Shown: positions 1 to 11,940 of the stretch, in pieces
Position numbering within the stretch: position 1 is the stretch's first letter
Layout of the letters: each line of letters begins with the position of its first letter
From: Polytrichum commune
Taxonomy: Eukaryota; Streptophyta; Polytrichopsida; Polytrichales; Polytrichaceae
NCBI GenBank assembly: GCA_950295325.1
Contig: OX485808.1
Location: 31,084,527-31,144,526 of the forward strand
Length of the DNA stretch: 60,000 nt
Direction of reading: 5' to 3'
Made by a program: the position numbers and the translations under genes
Notes under the pieces: model-generated
Database searches by the model: none
Told to the model about the DNA's origin: nothing
The model's input: only the letters and a program-made list of their open reading frames with translations

Positions 1-1
1 T

Positions 2-1437
2 GCATACTCTATGGGCAAGCAGGAGCTTCCTCTGGAACGATCATCACAGCCGCCATACATCATATCTGTTGCTCAATTTCGTCCAGAAAAGGTGCATAAT
101 TTGTTTCAATATTTTTTTGAGCTCTTTATCTTCAACCTTGTAGACATAGGGCTATCATTTGGGTGCTTGTACAGTTGTGAGGTGGGTGTGCTGTCTACTT
201 TGCCAATATATAAACGAAAACGAAGTGTGGAGAGGTGTATTATATAGTTTGTTGTCATACCCCCTGTTCTTTGAGCTTTTAGGAAGTCCATGTAGATATG
301 TTCCTTTTTATTTATTCTAGTTGTAAACATACAGCAGATTATTGAGTCCAAAGCTATGGCAGGCACATGAATTACAACTTGATGCATTTGCAAATGCATT
401 AGAACAACTCTCAGTATTACGTGAAGTCATACACTTGAAGCTGGTGGGTAGTTGTCGGCATCAGGAAGATGAAGAGAGGGTAGAATCACTCAAACGCAAG
501 TGTGAAGAGCTTGGCTTGCAGCAATACGTGGACTTCTGCCTCAATGTGTCCTACAGGTAAGTACTCAGTGAGTGTCTGCAGGGAATGGTGACAGTGGCTG
601 TTGATTTGTTGATTTTTGTAAAGTCCATGTCTAAGGAGATGCTATAAAATGGTGGATTGCCACATGATTTCTTCCAATACTCATGACCATGGATTTGAAA
701 CAACAATTTGGGTGTGCAGTGAGCTTGTCACCCTACTTGGAGGTGCAACTGCGGGTCTGCACACAATGACGGACGAACACTTTGGCATAAGCGTGGTGGA
801 ATACATGGCTGCTGGAGCCATTCCAATTGGTAAATAGCACCTCTTGTGTGTGTACTTAAATCTTGTTGTGTGAACGATTTTGAGAAAAATGAAAGATTTC
901 CATGGATTGTTGTGCTTTCTCATGTATTTCTAGATGGGTCTCCCCATTGTTGGTAGCAGGTGGATACAACAATCAAGGGTATAGCACATACTAGCAAGCC
1001 TCTGCATTTCTCTATATACTGCCGGACATGTGAACTAGTGTATTTCCCATCCAAAAAAAACATGTTGGCTTGGAGTATTGGCTTGGAGTAGGTTCGATGA
1101 GTATGTAAACGTGGATTGTTGGTAGGGAGCAAATGGAGGCTGTGTTTGAGAATAGGCTGGTTAATTTACAATACTAAGAGCAATTTTTCTTGCAGCTCAT
1201 AACTCTGCAGGCCCAAAGCTGGATATAGTGGTCAATGAAAATGGCCAACAGACTGGATTTCTGGCCACGACCAGCTCGGAGTTTGCAGATGCTATCCGTC
1301 ATGTGGTGACAATGTCTAGTGATGAGCGGATGAGGATTGCAAAAGCAGCTAGGCTTCGAGCTGCCCGATATTCTGAATCTAGGTTCGATGCTGCTTTCAA
1401 GGATGTCATGTCACCCTTTCTTAAACAAGCTTTGTGA
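2..1437 (+). CDS. ALG11: ALG11 alpha-1,2-mannosyltransferase, C-terminal exons (5' partial)
   Basis: GDP-mannose-dependent mannosyltransferase of the ER membrane that adds the fourth and fifth mannoses to the dolichol-linked N-glycan precursor on the cytosolic face. Four coding exons join in frame: 2-91, 363-556, 720-829 and 1196-1437 (TGA). All introns are GT-AG (donors gtgcat, gtaagt, gtaaat). The spliced product reads [11 protein letters not shown], then a stretch with [15 protein letters not shown], then [38 protein letters not shown], the conserved GT4-family donor-binding end of ALG11. The C-terminus has the usual [18 protein letters not shown] helix. The N-terminal half lies upstream of the window. 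Codon phases at the junctions (0, 2, 1) all match, which supports the exon calls. The gene looks intact within the window. Exon 3 and flanking intron sequence are duplicated 5 kb downstream. Confidence 0.92.
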
Positions 1438-2149
1438 TAATCCAAGTCTAGGTTTAGAAATGCCTCAGTCCATCTTCAGGAATCCATGAAATACTCCTGC
1501 AAGCATTAGATTCCTACAAGCCTCCAACATGATGCCGCCAGACGACAAGATATGTTCTGCAAAGGGGGCAACTTCAACATCAAAGGGGTCCAATTTACAG
1601 AGACAGGAATTTTTTGACACCTGGAAACACAAGATACATAGCTGTCAACATGGAAGAACTTCAACCGGAGAGAGAAATCTTTGGAGAAGTCACAGCCTGG
1701 AGGACAGCTGAAAGGCATACTTCAGCTGTAAGTGGATCTTTCTGTTTTCAGACGTGTATATATGACGCTTGTCTATAATTTTTTTTTGTCATGAACATCA
1801 TTCTTGGAAATGCTGGCAAGTGGACAGCTGAAGTTGGGTCATTTCTGTAGGTGTATTTAAAGACTTTCCAAGGCCATTTGGGGAAGAGGTGGATTAGCAT
1901 CTATTCTTAGTGGTTGAAACTGATGTATGTGTAGGCTGATTTTTGGTGACTTCAAAACGCTTTCAATGTGTGGACATACTTTGCAAGGGAGAAATGGACT
2001 TTCACTGCCTTCTTCAAATCGATTGTCATGGTTGAAGTGAAAACATGCACTTCAGTTTGATATGCTTTACTTGGTTGTACTGATAGATGTGGTAGATGGT
2101 AGACAATAACTTGCACATTGCAACCTCAAACATCGAATCTCTACATATA
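1438..2149. other. ALG11 3' flank, no gene seen
   Basis: The 3' untranslated region and downstream flank of ALG11. The short ORFs here lack coding character. No transposon ends are visible until the inverted-repeat element that starts at 2150. Confidence 0.5.
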
Positions 2150-2869
2150 AGGTAGAGGGTGCTAAATCCAACACCCCATCCAAAACCAACACCTATAAAC
2201 GCCTCCCAATTGCCAACACTCTACAACCTTGAACCGTACCCGACGGTGTAGGAGTGTCTGGGCCCATGAAGTGACGGTTTTAGGTGCCATTAGTGGTGCC
2301 ACCTCATAGCGGCCTCCATGACCTTCATGTAGGGTATGTAACGGGCTCCACTCTATCTCGGGTTGGTTCAAGGTGGGATTAGGGTGGCTTGTCAACGCCT
2401 ATTCTAGTCATTCTATTCACAACGCCAAGCAGGTAGGCCCACAAAGCACAAAAGGGTCATTTCCCGGGATGCAAAGGGGGTCGGTTCCCGGGATGCAAGG
2501 TGATGGTTTTGCAAGCGAACCGGGAGGGATCATGGAGGTAGCCGTGTGGCTTTGCATACCATTACTACTTGGGCTTTGATGTAGTTTGGGTCTAGTACCC
2601 AGCTATGTTGTGTTGGTTCTAGGCAATGAAGGTGGGGGTCCTCATCATATGCGAGGTTGCCATACACGGGGCCTATGGATTGGTATAAGGAAGCTAGTAG
2701 TTTTGACTTTGAATATTCATCAAATATTCAATTGAGACTAAAAATATTTTTTCTTTCTTGATACCTATGTTTAGCCCAAAGGCTAATATGAACATATATT
2801 TTATATATCAACCACATAGCCATATGTATGTGCAATAGCTTAAAGTGTTGGTTTAAGCACCCTCTACCT
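2150..2869. mobile_element. 720-bp non-autonomous TIR transposon with TA target duplication
   Basis: The left end begins AGGTAGAGGGTGCT and the right end is its reverse complement. The inverted repeats match at about 23 of 25 positions. TA dinucleotides lie directly outside both ends (2148-2149 and 2870-2871), as for Tc1/mariner-type insertions. No transposase ORF is visible inside, so this is a non-autonomous element. A related terminus occurs at 20254-20289, and the first bases resemble the AGGTAGATGGGT family at 6263 and 51260. Confidence 0.8.
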
Positions 2870-5149
2870 TAGATGGTTCTAGAGTGCCCCCGTATCTTCA
2901 CAATGTATTGATGTGATATTGATTGTTATAGATTACAACTCAACATGCTTTGTGGAAGACTTCGCCTTAGGTAGTTATGCCGGTAGGTTTTAGAATTAAG
3001 GCTGGTATTGCATGGGTTCGTTGCTTAGATGTGGAGGTATATTTAGAAGTGTAGGAGGAGAGAGCACCATTTGCTCCTCCTCCCAAGCAAGCTAGGCTAG
3101 GCTAAGCTTAGCTAAGTAACTGTTGCTCATCCTCTCTAGCTTGTTGCTCTTGCAAGAGCGATTGAGTACATTGTAACATTGAAAGTTCATTGTTTGGTCC
3201 TGAAATGAAAACCAAAGTGGGGAGGTTACACTCTGCCGTGAGTCTGTGGAGTATGTTGATATGACCAAGACTTCTATGTTTTGCTCAATCATCAATGTAC
3301 AGTACAAATATTTGAACAACTGCAAGGCAAATCAACTGCGGTACAAGTGTTTTAGTTGTATGAAAATTTCCCATGCACAACCCTAGTAGTTGTGGGAGGA
3401 AGAAACACCTGCAAGGGTATGAGACGACTGCGAGCAACAACAGGGGACAATGTGAGTCTATTGTGCTCAAACCCCACTGTACTTAAATCTACTTGATGAG
3501 TTGTGTGTTGATGACTAATGGTTCAGTTTTGTGGATTTATTGAATGCCAAACTTGGTGAAGAAATCGAACTCGGCCATCTTGATCTTGGTGCTGATTATT
3601 TGGGTTTGGTAGCTCATGAACTTGAGCCAAGTTGTGAATATGCTACCAGCGAGCCTGCCGATATGGATCCACAATTCATATTTCCTGGGAAAATATCAGG
3701 CCACTTGCTAGTCTGGTGGATTTACTAGACTCGAGCAATTCTTCATGCAATTTCGAATTGCTGTTGTAAATAGAATTTTAAAGGCCCCTCATTATGCAAT
3801 GGGAGAATGTACACCACAGTTTTTGCAAATTCAAAATTATATGGACTGTGTCTAAATCTGTGTTTGAATCCTTTGCAAATGATATTGTTGTTATGGTTGT
3901 CAATAAGATTCTGTTTGGCAGTTTATGATGCTGCATTCATGATATTTTCCACAATCACTACAAAGGTAGAGTAAAAAATAGGGACAACAATGTTGAACAT
4001 ATGGTGCGGTCTCACCACCTGTCACAAATCTCTTCCTCAATTATCCATCTCCTTTGCCAGAATTTCTTACTTGAGAATTGATTGGACTAAGAGAAAGTTA
4101 CTGAAAATTCACCCAAATCTCTAACAATTGCTAAACTCTGTACAAAAGCTGTCATCACAGGAGGGCCCCAATCAGAGGTAACATTAACAAAATCATATTA
4201 AAATCGGTATCATCATGATTTCATTATGATTTTCATATGTGCATTTTTGTTGAACCCTTAATTGACTACGTACTAGGTTCTCCCAATTGTGTTCAATATT
4301 GAGTGCGGGGTTGTTAATAAAATTGGAGATGTTGTTGTATCTCTTGTGTATGTGTCTTAAATTGTTCTCAGTGTAAGGCATAACATAAGACCCCAATGCC
4401 TACTGCATAAACGCAATTTGCTTGAATTGCACATGTGGGCGAATCCGTTGAGAGAATTGCACACTAGAAATATTGAAATAGATGCTTTAATTGGATTTTC
4501 ATAACAAATTTGAATCAAAATTTTCTTACATATATATATATATATATATGTTTAAAGAATTACCATATTTTTCTATGAGTTAGGAAAATATTCCAATTAA
4601 CAATGAGGATTGATTCATGAGAAAAAAATCAGACATCTATTGATGGATGTGCCTTATAATCTAGGGAACCCAAAATCTCAAATCATGATGAAAGAAAAAG
4701 ATTAAAAAAAAAAACTCTCGAACATGGATTTTGTTATAATTTTTAACAGGTTAAACACTAGGTATTCATGATGAAAACTTTTGAGCTTTCCAAATCAAAC
4801 CCGGTCATCCACACACCCACATACCCGTCCATCCTTCCATCCTTCCATCCACACATCCCTCCTCTCATCCATCCATCCATCCATACAATCATTCATCTCA
4901 TGTGAACCCAATCCCAAAAGCCGATATGCCATAACTACAACATAATTCAATGGCAGGCCGTGAGTTCAAATTTGACTCCACACAAACAAACAAGCAAACC
5001 AAAAACCATCAATTCTCAATCATCAAACGCCGGGGCACTTCAACAACGTTGGAGGCTTGCACTAAGTTATAATTGAGGAGTCATCACAAGCCCCAATGTT
5101 TTGCAATTGTTTTGGAGTTAAAATTTGTAAAAGCCTCCCATGAAGAAGG
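2870..5149. other. Gene-poor AT-rich stretch with microsatellites
   Basis: No convincing gene apart from a weak exon candidate at 3529-3728. Contains a (TA)n tract at about 4529-4550 and a (CATC)n-rich tract at about 4800-4885. The segment at 3060-3480 has the look of a decayed long terminal repeat or transcript leader, but I could not find its ends. Confidence 0.5.
3529..3728 (+). other. Possible orphan exon, unrecognised
   Basis: After an AG acceptor-like sequence at about 3527, an open frame of about 65 codons encodes an acidic peptide with LLNAKLGEEIELGHL and a proline-rich end (DPQFIFPG). The composition is more protein-like than the surrounding random ORFs. No family is recognised and no partner exon was found. 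It may be a relic of a gene or transposon. Confidence 0.2.
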
Positions 5150-5335
5150 AATCCTAGTAAAGTTCATGTTTAAGGAGATGATATACAATGGTTGATTGCG
5201 AAGGTAGGGTCAACACGCTCTAATTCACATCGGATTGCCTGACATTGACTATTTATTTATTTATTTATTTATGGTTGATTGCCACATGATCATTTTCATA
5301 AGATTATTCATACTTCATGAACTTGTTCTGTAAGG

Positions 5336-5790
5336 TATTGAGGCTTGAAAGTAACACTTCCCTTTGATGACACCTACTTTTAATCCTTAAGTCGTCAACA
5401 AGTGAGTGCAAGGGTGCCATCATCAAGTGAGTCATTGTTAAAAGCGATTAATCATATGTGGTATTACGTATAAAATAGCATCACTTCATGCATTCATAAT
5501 AGCGGTGTAAGAAGGATGCAACAACGATTTTAGAAGAGCGCCAACTTTGGCCAACCATAATGGTTGATCGGGGGATCTATTTGCTCAGTGAGGCAGTGTA
5601 AGAAGTGATCCACAAAAGGGGGACAACACCTTCATTTAAGAGAAGATCCTCACCTACAATAAGGTTGATTTTATGGTGATTCTCATTTAACATTCCAACA
5701 TCAATAGCACCCCCCTTCCCCCCCGGTTGATAGTAAAAAAAATCTTTCCTTAAGACAACTTTGACAATGTTTGTAGGTTGCATATGATTT
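5336..5790. repeat. Dispersed repeat also present in both arms of the large inverted duplication
   Basis: Shares long stretches, such as the part with AAAGCGATTAATCATAT and ATTACGTATAAAATAGCA, with about 22100-22500 (same orientation) and about 45400-45790 (inverted). The copies differ by substitutions and small indels. No ORF of note. Its insertion split the ALG11 duplicate. Confidence 0.75.
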
Positions 5791-6262
5791 TTTTTCTTCT
5801 GATTATTTTATTTTTTGAAATTTTTCATGTAGATTCTATATATATTCATTAATCTATGGATTTGTTTTGAGAAATTTTCAAGCTAATTAACCGTCTTGAA
5901 AAAGAAAAAGTTTCTTGAAGTGTCATTTTAAGGCCTTAGTACCGTAATGCCCCCATATTTGGTGTGAAGGTGCCCAAATTTTGCCTAGGATATGCATCTT
6001 AGTGTGGCTTTAGACTGTATCCACCCTCCAAACCAAGTTTGCAAGCTTGAACAAGAACCACCATTTGAATAATGTTATGTTCAACACTTGTGACCATGGA
6101 TTTGAAAGAACAATTTGGGTGTGCAATGACATTGCCACCCTCTTGGAGGTGCAACTGCGGGTGTGCTCACTATGACGGACAAACACTTTGACCTCAACAT
6201 AATGGAATTTATGGTTGTTGAAGCCATTCCAACTGGTAGATAGCACCACTTGTGTGTGTGTA

Positions 6263-6649
6263 AGGTAGATGGGTCTTAAGTTGCTCATTTTCTAAATTGG
6301 ACTCGTAAATTTGATTGGTATGTGGTTTGGTGAGGATCAAAGAGCCAACATCATAAAGAAGCATGTTTAAAAGAGATTGGACTACGCTTTCAAATATTAA
6401 TAACTAATCTACACTCAACAGTGAACACAATCGGAAGGACCTATGTGTCCAGTTAAGAAATCAACAAACATGCACTTCCGAAAACCAAAATTAAATAAGG
6501 AATGTTTGATTTTCAATCCGTTTTTAATTTTTAATTATTTAAAGATATTTCATTATAGATTTGCTAATGCAACACAAGTTTTGTAATGTGAATCTAATTG
6601 GTAAAAGTTGGAGAGCACGGAAAACAAACTAAGTAACACCCACACACCT
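6263..6649. mobile_element. 387-bp MITE (AGGTAGATGGGT family), TA target duplication
   Basis: The left terminus AGGTAGATGGGTCTT and the reverse complement of the right terminus AGGTGTGTGGGTGTT are imperfect inverted repeats. TA flanks both sides. The original ALG11 intron 3 at about 850 provides a paralogous empty site with a single TA, so the boundaries are directly supported. A second full copy lies at 51260-51634, and related partial copies at 12480, 15738 and 16640. Confidence 0.85.
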
Positions 6650-6790
6650 TACTTTCATCTTGTTGTGTTTATGACTTTCGAGATAAATGAAAGACTTCTA
6701 TGTATTGTTTTGTTTCTCGCTCATGTGTTTCTAGAGGGGGTCTCCCCAATGTTGATAGCAGGTGGATATAGCAAAAAGCTATAAATATCA

Positions 6791-8817
6791 ATAAGCAACT
6801 TCAAATCCCCTGAAAGCCTTAGCCTAAAGCTTTAGCCCTAAACGCCTAAGCATGATTGTTTTTGCACATAGTAGCATACATTGTTCACTAGTTGGCCCAT
6901 GCCGTTGAGCACCTCATTGATCCAACGCTTTACCCCTTTTGTGCTTTTTAAACACTTTCAAATTCTCAATACTTTTACGATGGCCGCTTTGTGGGATAAT
7001 CCCGTAGGCCTATAATGGCTTTCCCAAACCTATTCCACTTCACGGCATCTTTATAATAGTCATTTTTACCAAAAATTATGCAGGCTTTTTTTCTTTTTCT
7101 TTTTCTTTTTCTTCAAAGCATGCCCGACCCAAGTTTCTACATGGTTTGGTGTTCCTTGTCTTAATTTTGGAAGTTTATCCAACCCTTCGTCCCCAACTTT
7201 GTTGAGTCTCTCTCTTCACCCTTTGAGGCTCGTCAAGAGTTCCCTACTTTGTAAGCTTATGCACAAACAATTCAAGAGCTTTAAACTTTCATTCTCTTTT
7301 CTAAAAGGGGAAGTTGAAAGTATGCTAGCTAGGTGGCCACTTTATACATTACAATCAATCCCATGATTCGTTGTCCTACAAGCGATGTACCTATTGGACA
7401 ATTGGTGGGTTTCATTAGTTACCTGTCTTGGTGGTGCCAAGCCCCACGCGGCTAGCCGGTAAGCATACAACAAATATGCAATCACCGTTTTCGGATTTTT
7501 TAAGAATACAGTACTCTAATAAGTTTCAATTGCAAAACCAATGAAATTCTCTCATGTTTGTTCACCCTTGCAAAGTGAACGACACTCAAACTAAGTACTA
7601 CAGCTGGCCCAACATAGAGGGGGAATTATCCTTCCAAAATTCCAGACACTAGAGGACCTAAACCCTAGTGCTAAATAATCTTATGTTTCATGGTCACAAC
7701 TCTTGATCCATGTGTAAAGCGACCCTTGGATGATGTAAACAACAATTGGCAAATTTCAAATGAATCTCATCCACATAAGAGAGTATGGTGTGAGGTACGG
7801 AAGTATCGATACAACCGATAAAATCTCGTAAAGTACAAGGGTATCAACTTCTTGATAGCCAAAGGACACTTTCTAAGGTTTATTTCAGTTGACCGTAGCA
7901 CGAAAGGAGATTGCATTGTGCAAGTTGAAACGTTAACTAGTCCTATTAGTGTGGGTTACGTGTTGCTATAACTTTTTTTTACCAATGTTATTGTTTTTTT
8001 TACTACGCAAGTTATATGATGCTCTTTGATGTGCATACTTAGAGCTATTCATGCGGTTTGGGTAAAAAATGAAGTCCTTAGTAAATTATTATAGCAATGT
8101 GTACCTTCAAATCGGTAACCCACACTAATCGCTCTATTTAGTGTAGTTGGTACATTACCAAAATATAAATACTAAGCTAGGTCACCAAATGTGTGTTTCG
8201 TATGACAGTGTATCATTCACATGTTGGTGCATATGTTCATTGTTATTCAATGCATTGGAAATATATCTTGGTTCCATGTTTAAATACTAACAATACAATA
8301 ATCGTTGCATGAATACTAAAAATTTATAATATAGTATGAAAAACTATTTAGATAATTTAGATGTAAAATGATAAGTAATATGTCTATAAAATATATTAGG
8401 TATATTATTATCACGACAATAACCATATTTCATGTCAAATTAGTGAGAATTACAACATGCATTCAACATACATATATAGAAGATATAACACACGCTTGAA
8501 TAATTGAGGAATAATTGTATTTTGTGTCCATAATGCATGCATATGACAGTATTGCACGTGCATATAAAAAAATTTAATGCGTTCGGGGGAGTTGGATGAT
8601 GATGTGAGGTGGCAGTTTAGAATATTTTCTTGCCAAGCGGCGACCCCTTGGATTATTGGGAATGTTTGATTCTTAATGCAAGTGATGTAAATAATCTAAT
8701 GAGGACGTTAAAATGATCCTTCAAAGTCACACATGACATAATCCATTTGATGGAAATGCGTGTAAGAATCCCACATTCTATAGTAGTGTGTAAGAGAATG
8801 ATATGCCACGTTCAAAC
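6791..8817. other. Intergenic stretch, one short TIR element, otherwise nothing recognised
   Basis: AT-rich DNA with a TTTTTC-repeat tract at about 7085-7115. No ORF with coding character. The only clear structure is the small inverted-repeat element at 7945-8129. Confidence 0.5.
7945..8129. mobile_element. 185-bp MITE-like element with perfect 15-bp inverted ends
   Basis: Starts ATTAGTGTGGGTTAC and ends GTAACCCACACTAAT, an exact 15-base inverted repeat. The interior is AT-rich and non-coding. The target duplication is unclear. The termini share the TTAGTGT theme with the other MITE families in this window. Confidence 0.65.
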
Positions 8818-9201
8818 TACATTAAATATACCAATTAGCGAGGGTGGGAAATTAGTGAAGGTGACACTAAATTCCTTTACGCTATGGATTAGTGCCACCA
8901 GAAGATCTTAGGTCTAAGACTAGGAAGCATCGTTCACCTTGGCACTTGGCACTATTCACTAAAATACCGACACACTAATCACTAAATGTATTGGCACTTG
9001 GCATTGTACACTGACAAGCATGTGGCACACACTAATCACAAACATGCACTAATTTTCTTGAAATCTATGGTAAATGAGCATGAAATGTATTGTAGTCATG
9101 AATTTAGTGTCACTTAGTAGCAATTTTAGCCCTCGGTAACTTTGAGATTTGGCTAGATTGTGTGTGTGAACCATCCTCACTAATTGGTGTATTTAGTGTA
9201 G
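8818..9201. mobile_element. MITE with about 30-bp inverted ends (CTACAYTAAATA family)
   Basis: The left end CTACATTAAATATACCAAT and the right end ATTGGTGTATTTAGTGTAG form a near-perfect inverted repeat continuing into TAGYGAGGRTGG. About 384 bp, non-coding. The interior carries a characteristic stretch with GGGAAATTAGTGAAGGTGA. Related copies lie at 23031-23437, 28948-29360, 40480-40890 and 44492-44875. Confidence 0.8.
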
Positions 9202-10181
9202 CATGTTCGAGAAGAAGTCTATGGGCAATGAAAGCAGCTTCTGGCTTCTGGTGAGGCCACGTTGCATGTGCTTTCTCGACCGTCAGATTTGACCGATGTA
9301 ACCCTCCTCCCCTGATCTCCTCTGTTCCTGCCACCACTCATCCACTGCGTTTGTGCTTGAAAGTCTTCATATGAGGCACGTATTGGATATATGGACATGG
9401 TTCCAAATCAGTTTACAAAATAATACTTCGCTCATTCTTCAATAGTAAATGGTTTCAAAGTGGTTCCGCTCCTTCAACTATCGGCATCAAGTTCCATATA
9501 TGAAAATGAACAAATGCCTAGAATGACACAATCACTTATAATATACACATAACTACTATTTCACCAATTCATGTGTGCTTAAAGTCCTCTTAAAACCCCA
9601 AACTACATCGATATGGTAAATATTGTTGGTCGCACTATTAATGGGAAATCCAAACCAAAAATGTTGGGGAATAATTCCTATTTGTGCACAATGTTATTTA
9701 TCAACCCACAACGTATAACATTGGAGGTTCACATTGCATGCTACAAAGTTTATATTGGAATACTAATGATGTGCTATGTACTGATATTTATTTATCAAAT
9801 GGATTTCTCTCCTTGAAGTGTGCACATGCCTCGTAAAGTGGTGCTCATCTCCACACCCTACCTTCAATAAACACCTGCAGTTGATGATAAATCTTTTGAT
9901 TCTTGCTTGTTATCAGTCAAGCGGTCTCTCTTGTAAAACTTCTCGTGCTCTTTCTACATATACAAAGATCGCCTCCTAATTTATAGCCATGTGGGTGCAA
10001 TAAACCATTCAAAGATCAACTTCTCTTCAAGTTAATATTCAATGTTTTCTCCCTCAACTCTTGGACTTAGGAAACGACTTCATGCACTTTACCTTTGCAT
10101 TCTCAATAACTTTCATTTCATACCGTACCCACAACTAGATGTGAAAGAGTAAGAATGTAGCACGAGTGGGTGGTGAGTCAA
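9202..10181. other. Intergenic, nothing recognised
   Basis: AT-rich sequence without coding-like ORFs, RNA genes or clear terminal repeats. A 67-codon ORF at 9613 has low-complexity composition and no partner. Confidence 0.5.
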
Positions 10182-10499
10182 GTGTAACCACACTAAGTAT
10201 GAGATTTTAGTCTCATATGGTACATTATGTCACTATGGTAACTTTTCGGATGACACTTCTTATGAATAAGTGAACAAACATTGCCATGGAGGATGGATGA
10301 GTTCATCCATTGGCCAAAACCCTACCTTCTCTTGTCAGCAACGTGTGATGAAATATTGTCATGGATGATTGACTTTTGGATGAAAAACCACTTGGTAAGT
10401 GACAATAATTGCAACATTGTAAATCTATAATCCCCTAAATGTATTACAAGGAATGATAAACAATGTTGAGTTAACATTTAGTATTGGTGCCACTACACC
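10182..10499. mobile_element. MITE of about 310 bp, second copy at 19607-19913
   Basis: Aligns along its length with 19607-19913 in reverse orientation, including TTCTTATGAATAAGT and a stretch with ATTACAAGGAATGA. The ends contain ACACTAAGTAT and the complementary TTTAGTATTGGTG, an imperfect inverted repeat. Non-coding. Confidence 0.7.
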
Positions 10500-11639
10500 A
10501 CGGTTTACACATTAGAAGTGGTCACACTAAATATCATGTCATATTTAATGTAGTGTATAGCACATATTTAGGTAAATATGGTTATATTGGGTGCCCAAAA
10601 TTCTCTAATGAAGCATATGGTGCCTTTTTGGCTGTTCATTGTTTGTGTACTTCACATACGTTAGTTGGGTTTCTAAAGTTGTCTTTTGATAGCAGCTCTC
10701 AACTCCATCCAAGATCGATTGCCTTCCATTCTTTAGTCAACCAAGCCAAGTATAAAACCCTATTGCATTTCACATCATAAATCACATGATAGCTCATTGT
10801 ATGCATGAAAACTATTTGGGCATCGGAAACGTTGCCAAAATTTACAAGAATCAAAAGAGCCCACTACGTGGACTTCTTCCTTCGCACTTACGTATTCATT
10901 CAAATCCTCACGATGTTTGTGCACCCATTGTATGGATGTGCATGCATAATCATTTTGGTCTCACCAATCTTGGGGGCCACAAGCCCTTTCTAAAGTTAGC
11001 TAGTCATACCATCCCTAAAATGTCGGGGCTTGACATTCTTCTTGATGAGTAAAGCATAGGAGTGTTGCAAGTGTATCTTTGCATTAGACCACCCTCCATC
11101 GTCATGTGCAACAAATACGATAACAACGCCAAGTGTAGATAATCACCGTAATGGCTAGCATGATCAGTCCAATGAATGGGAGGGTGGACAATGTTAAAAT
11201 GATTGTTCAACAAATTTTTTGTTGGCTTGTCATTGACCATCTATGTGTTATGTGTGTGCGCTCCAACAACTCTCTTAAAAACAATTGTAGGGTCTTAAAA
11301 CCAGAACGAGGCAAACCTCTTCTTGGAGTGGAGTTTTGGAGAAGACTCATGATGCTCTTGTGATAATGTTGAAGGAATGTCTGAGTGGTTTAGTAGGTTT
11401 CTTCCAAAATGCTTGGATAAATAATTGAGGGAAAAACTAAGCTTCTTCTCATGTCTAGCACAAGATAATTTCTTGGGTCATTTAATTCCTTGTGAGCAAG
11501 ATAATACCCCCAAAAAAATCATACCCTCACCGGACGCGGTTTTTGTAAGTCACAATAAGTGTTAGCCCCGTGGTTGGGAGCTGACCTTAATCGCAGGAAA
11601 AATAAATAGTGAGCATTATCATAACATCCTATAGGACAA
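10500..11639. other. Intergenic, possibly the 5' part of a dead Tc1-like element
   Basis: Several short overlapping ORFs but none with recognisable domains. Because a transposase relic follows at 11640, part of this stretch may be its decayed N-terminal region, but I cannot show homology. Confidence 0.35.
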
Positions 11640-11940
11640 CCTAAGCATGTTAGTTGTGAAGTTTTAAAAAATAGTGGATGAGTGGGTATTCCAACATGAC
11701 AACGGCCTAAAGCATACCAACATGTCAATAGTCAAATGATTCAACAATCACGCAATCACAATGTTGCCATGGAGTCCACAATCCCCCGACATGAATCCTA
11801 TCAAATACCTCAAGAACAAAGTGGACCGGTGCCTCCGACTCTGTAAAAACCTTCCCCTAGCAAGGATGGCCTTTGGAAGAAGTTGTAGGAGGAATGGAAC
11901 AAAATTGAAGTGCATATATTGTTGAAGGTGAAAGGATGAT
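11640..11940 (+). pseudogene. Tc1/mariner transposase relic
   Basis: In one frame the sequence reads WVFQHDNGLKHT, a TGA stop, then LPWSPQSPDMNPIKYLKNKVDR. These correspond to the catalytic-domain blocks of Tc1-like transposases (Q-DN-PKHT and the W-QSPD-NPIE-LW block with a DDE-triad aspartate). About 100 bases later, in a shifted frame, comes LWKKL, a TAG stop and EEWNKI, matching the C-terminal helix of the family. Two stops and at least one frameshift show that it is dead. It shows that Tc1/mariner elements, which make TA duplications, were once active here and could have mobilised the TA-flanked MITEs. Confidence 0.8.

Larger units (their letters stand above)
5150..6790 (+). pseudogene. 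Degenerate duplicate of ALG11 intron 2-exon 3-intron 3
   Basis: Segments at about 5155-5205, 5270-5310, 6070-6260 and 6652-6785 align in order with 620-990 of the ALG11 locus. The copy of exon 3 lies at 6127-6235. It is one base shorter than the 110-base original, its acceptor AG has become AA (6125-6126), and it carries several substitutions. It therefore cannot act as an exon. The copy is interrupted by an AT-rich insertion around 5205-5270, by a repeat block from about 5336 to 6060, and by a TA-flanked MITE at 6263-6649. Confidence 0.85.
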
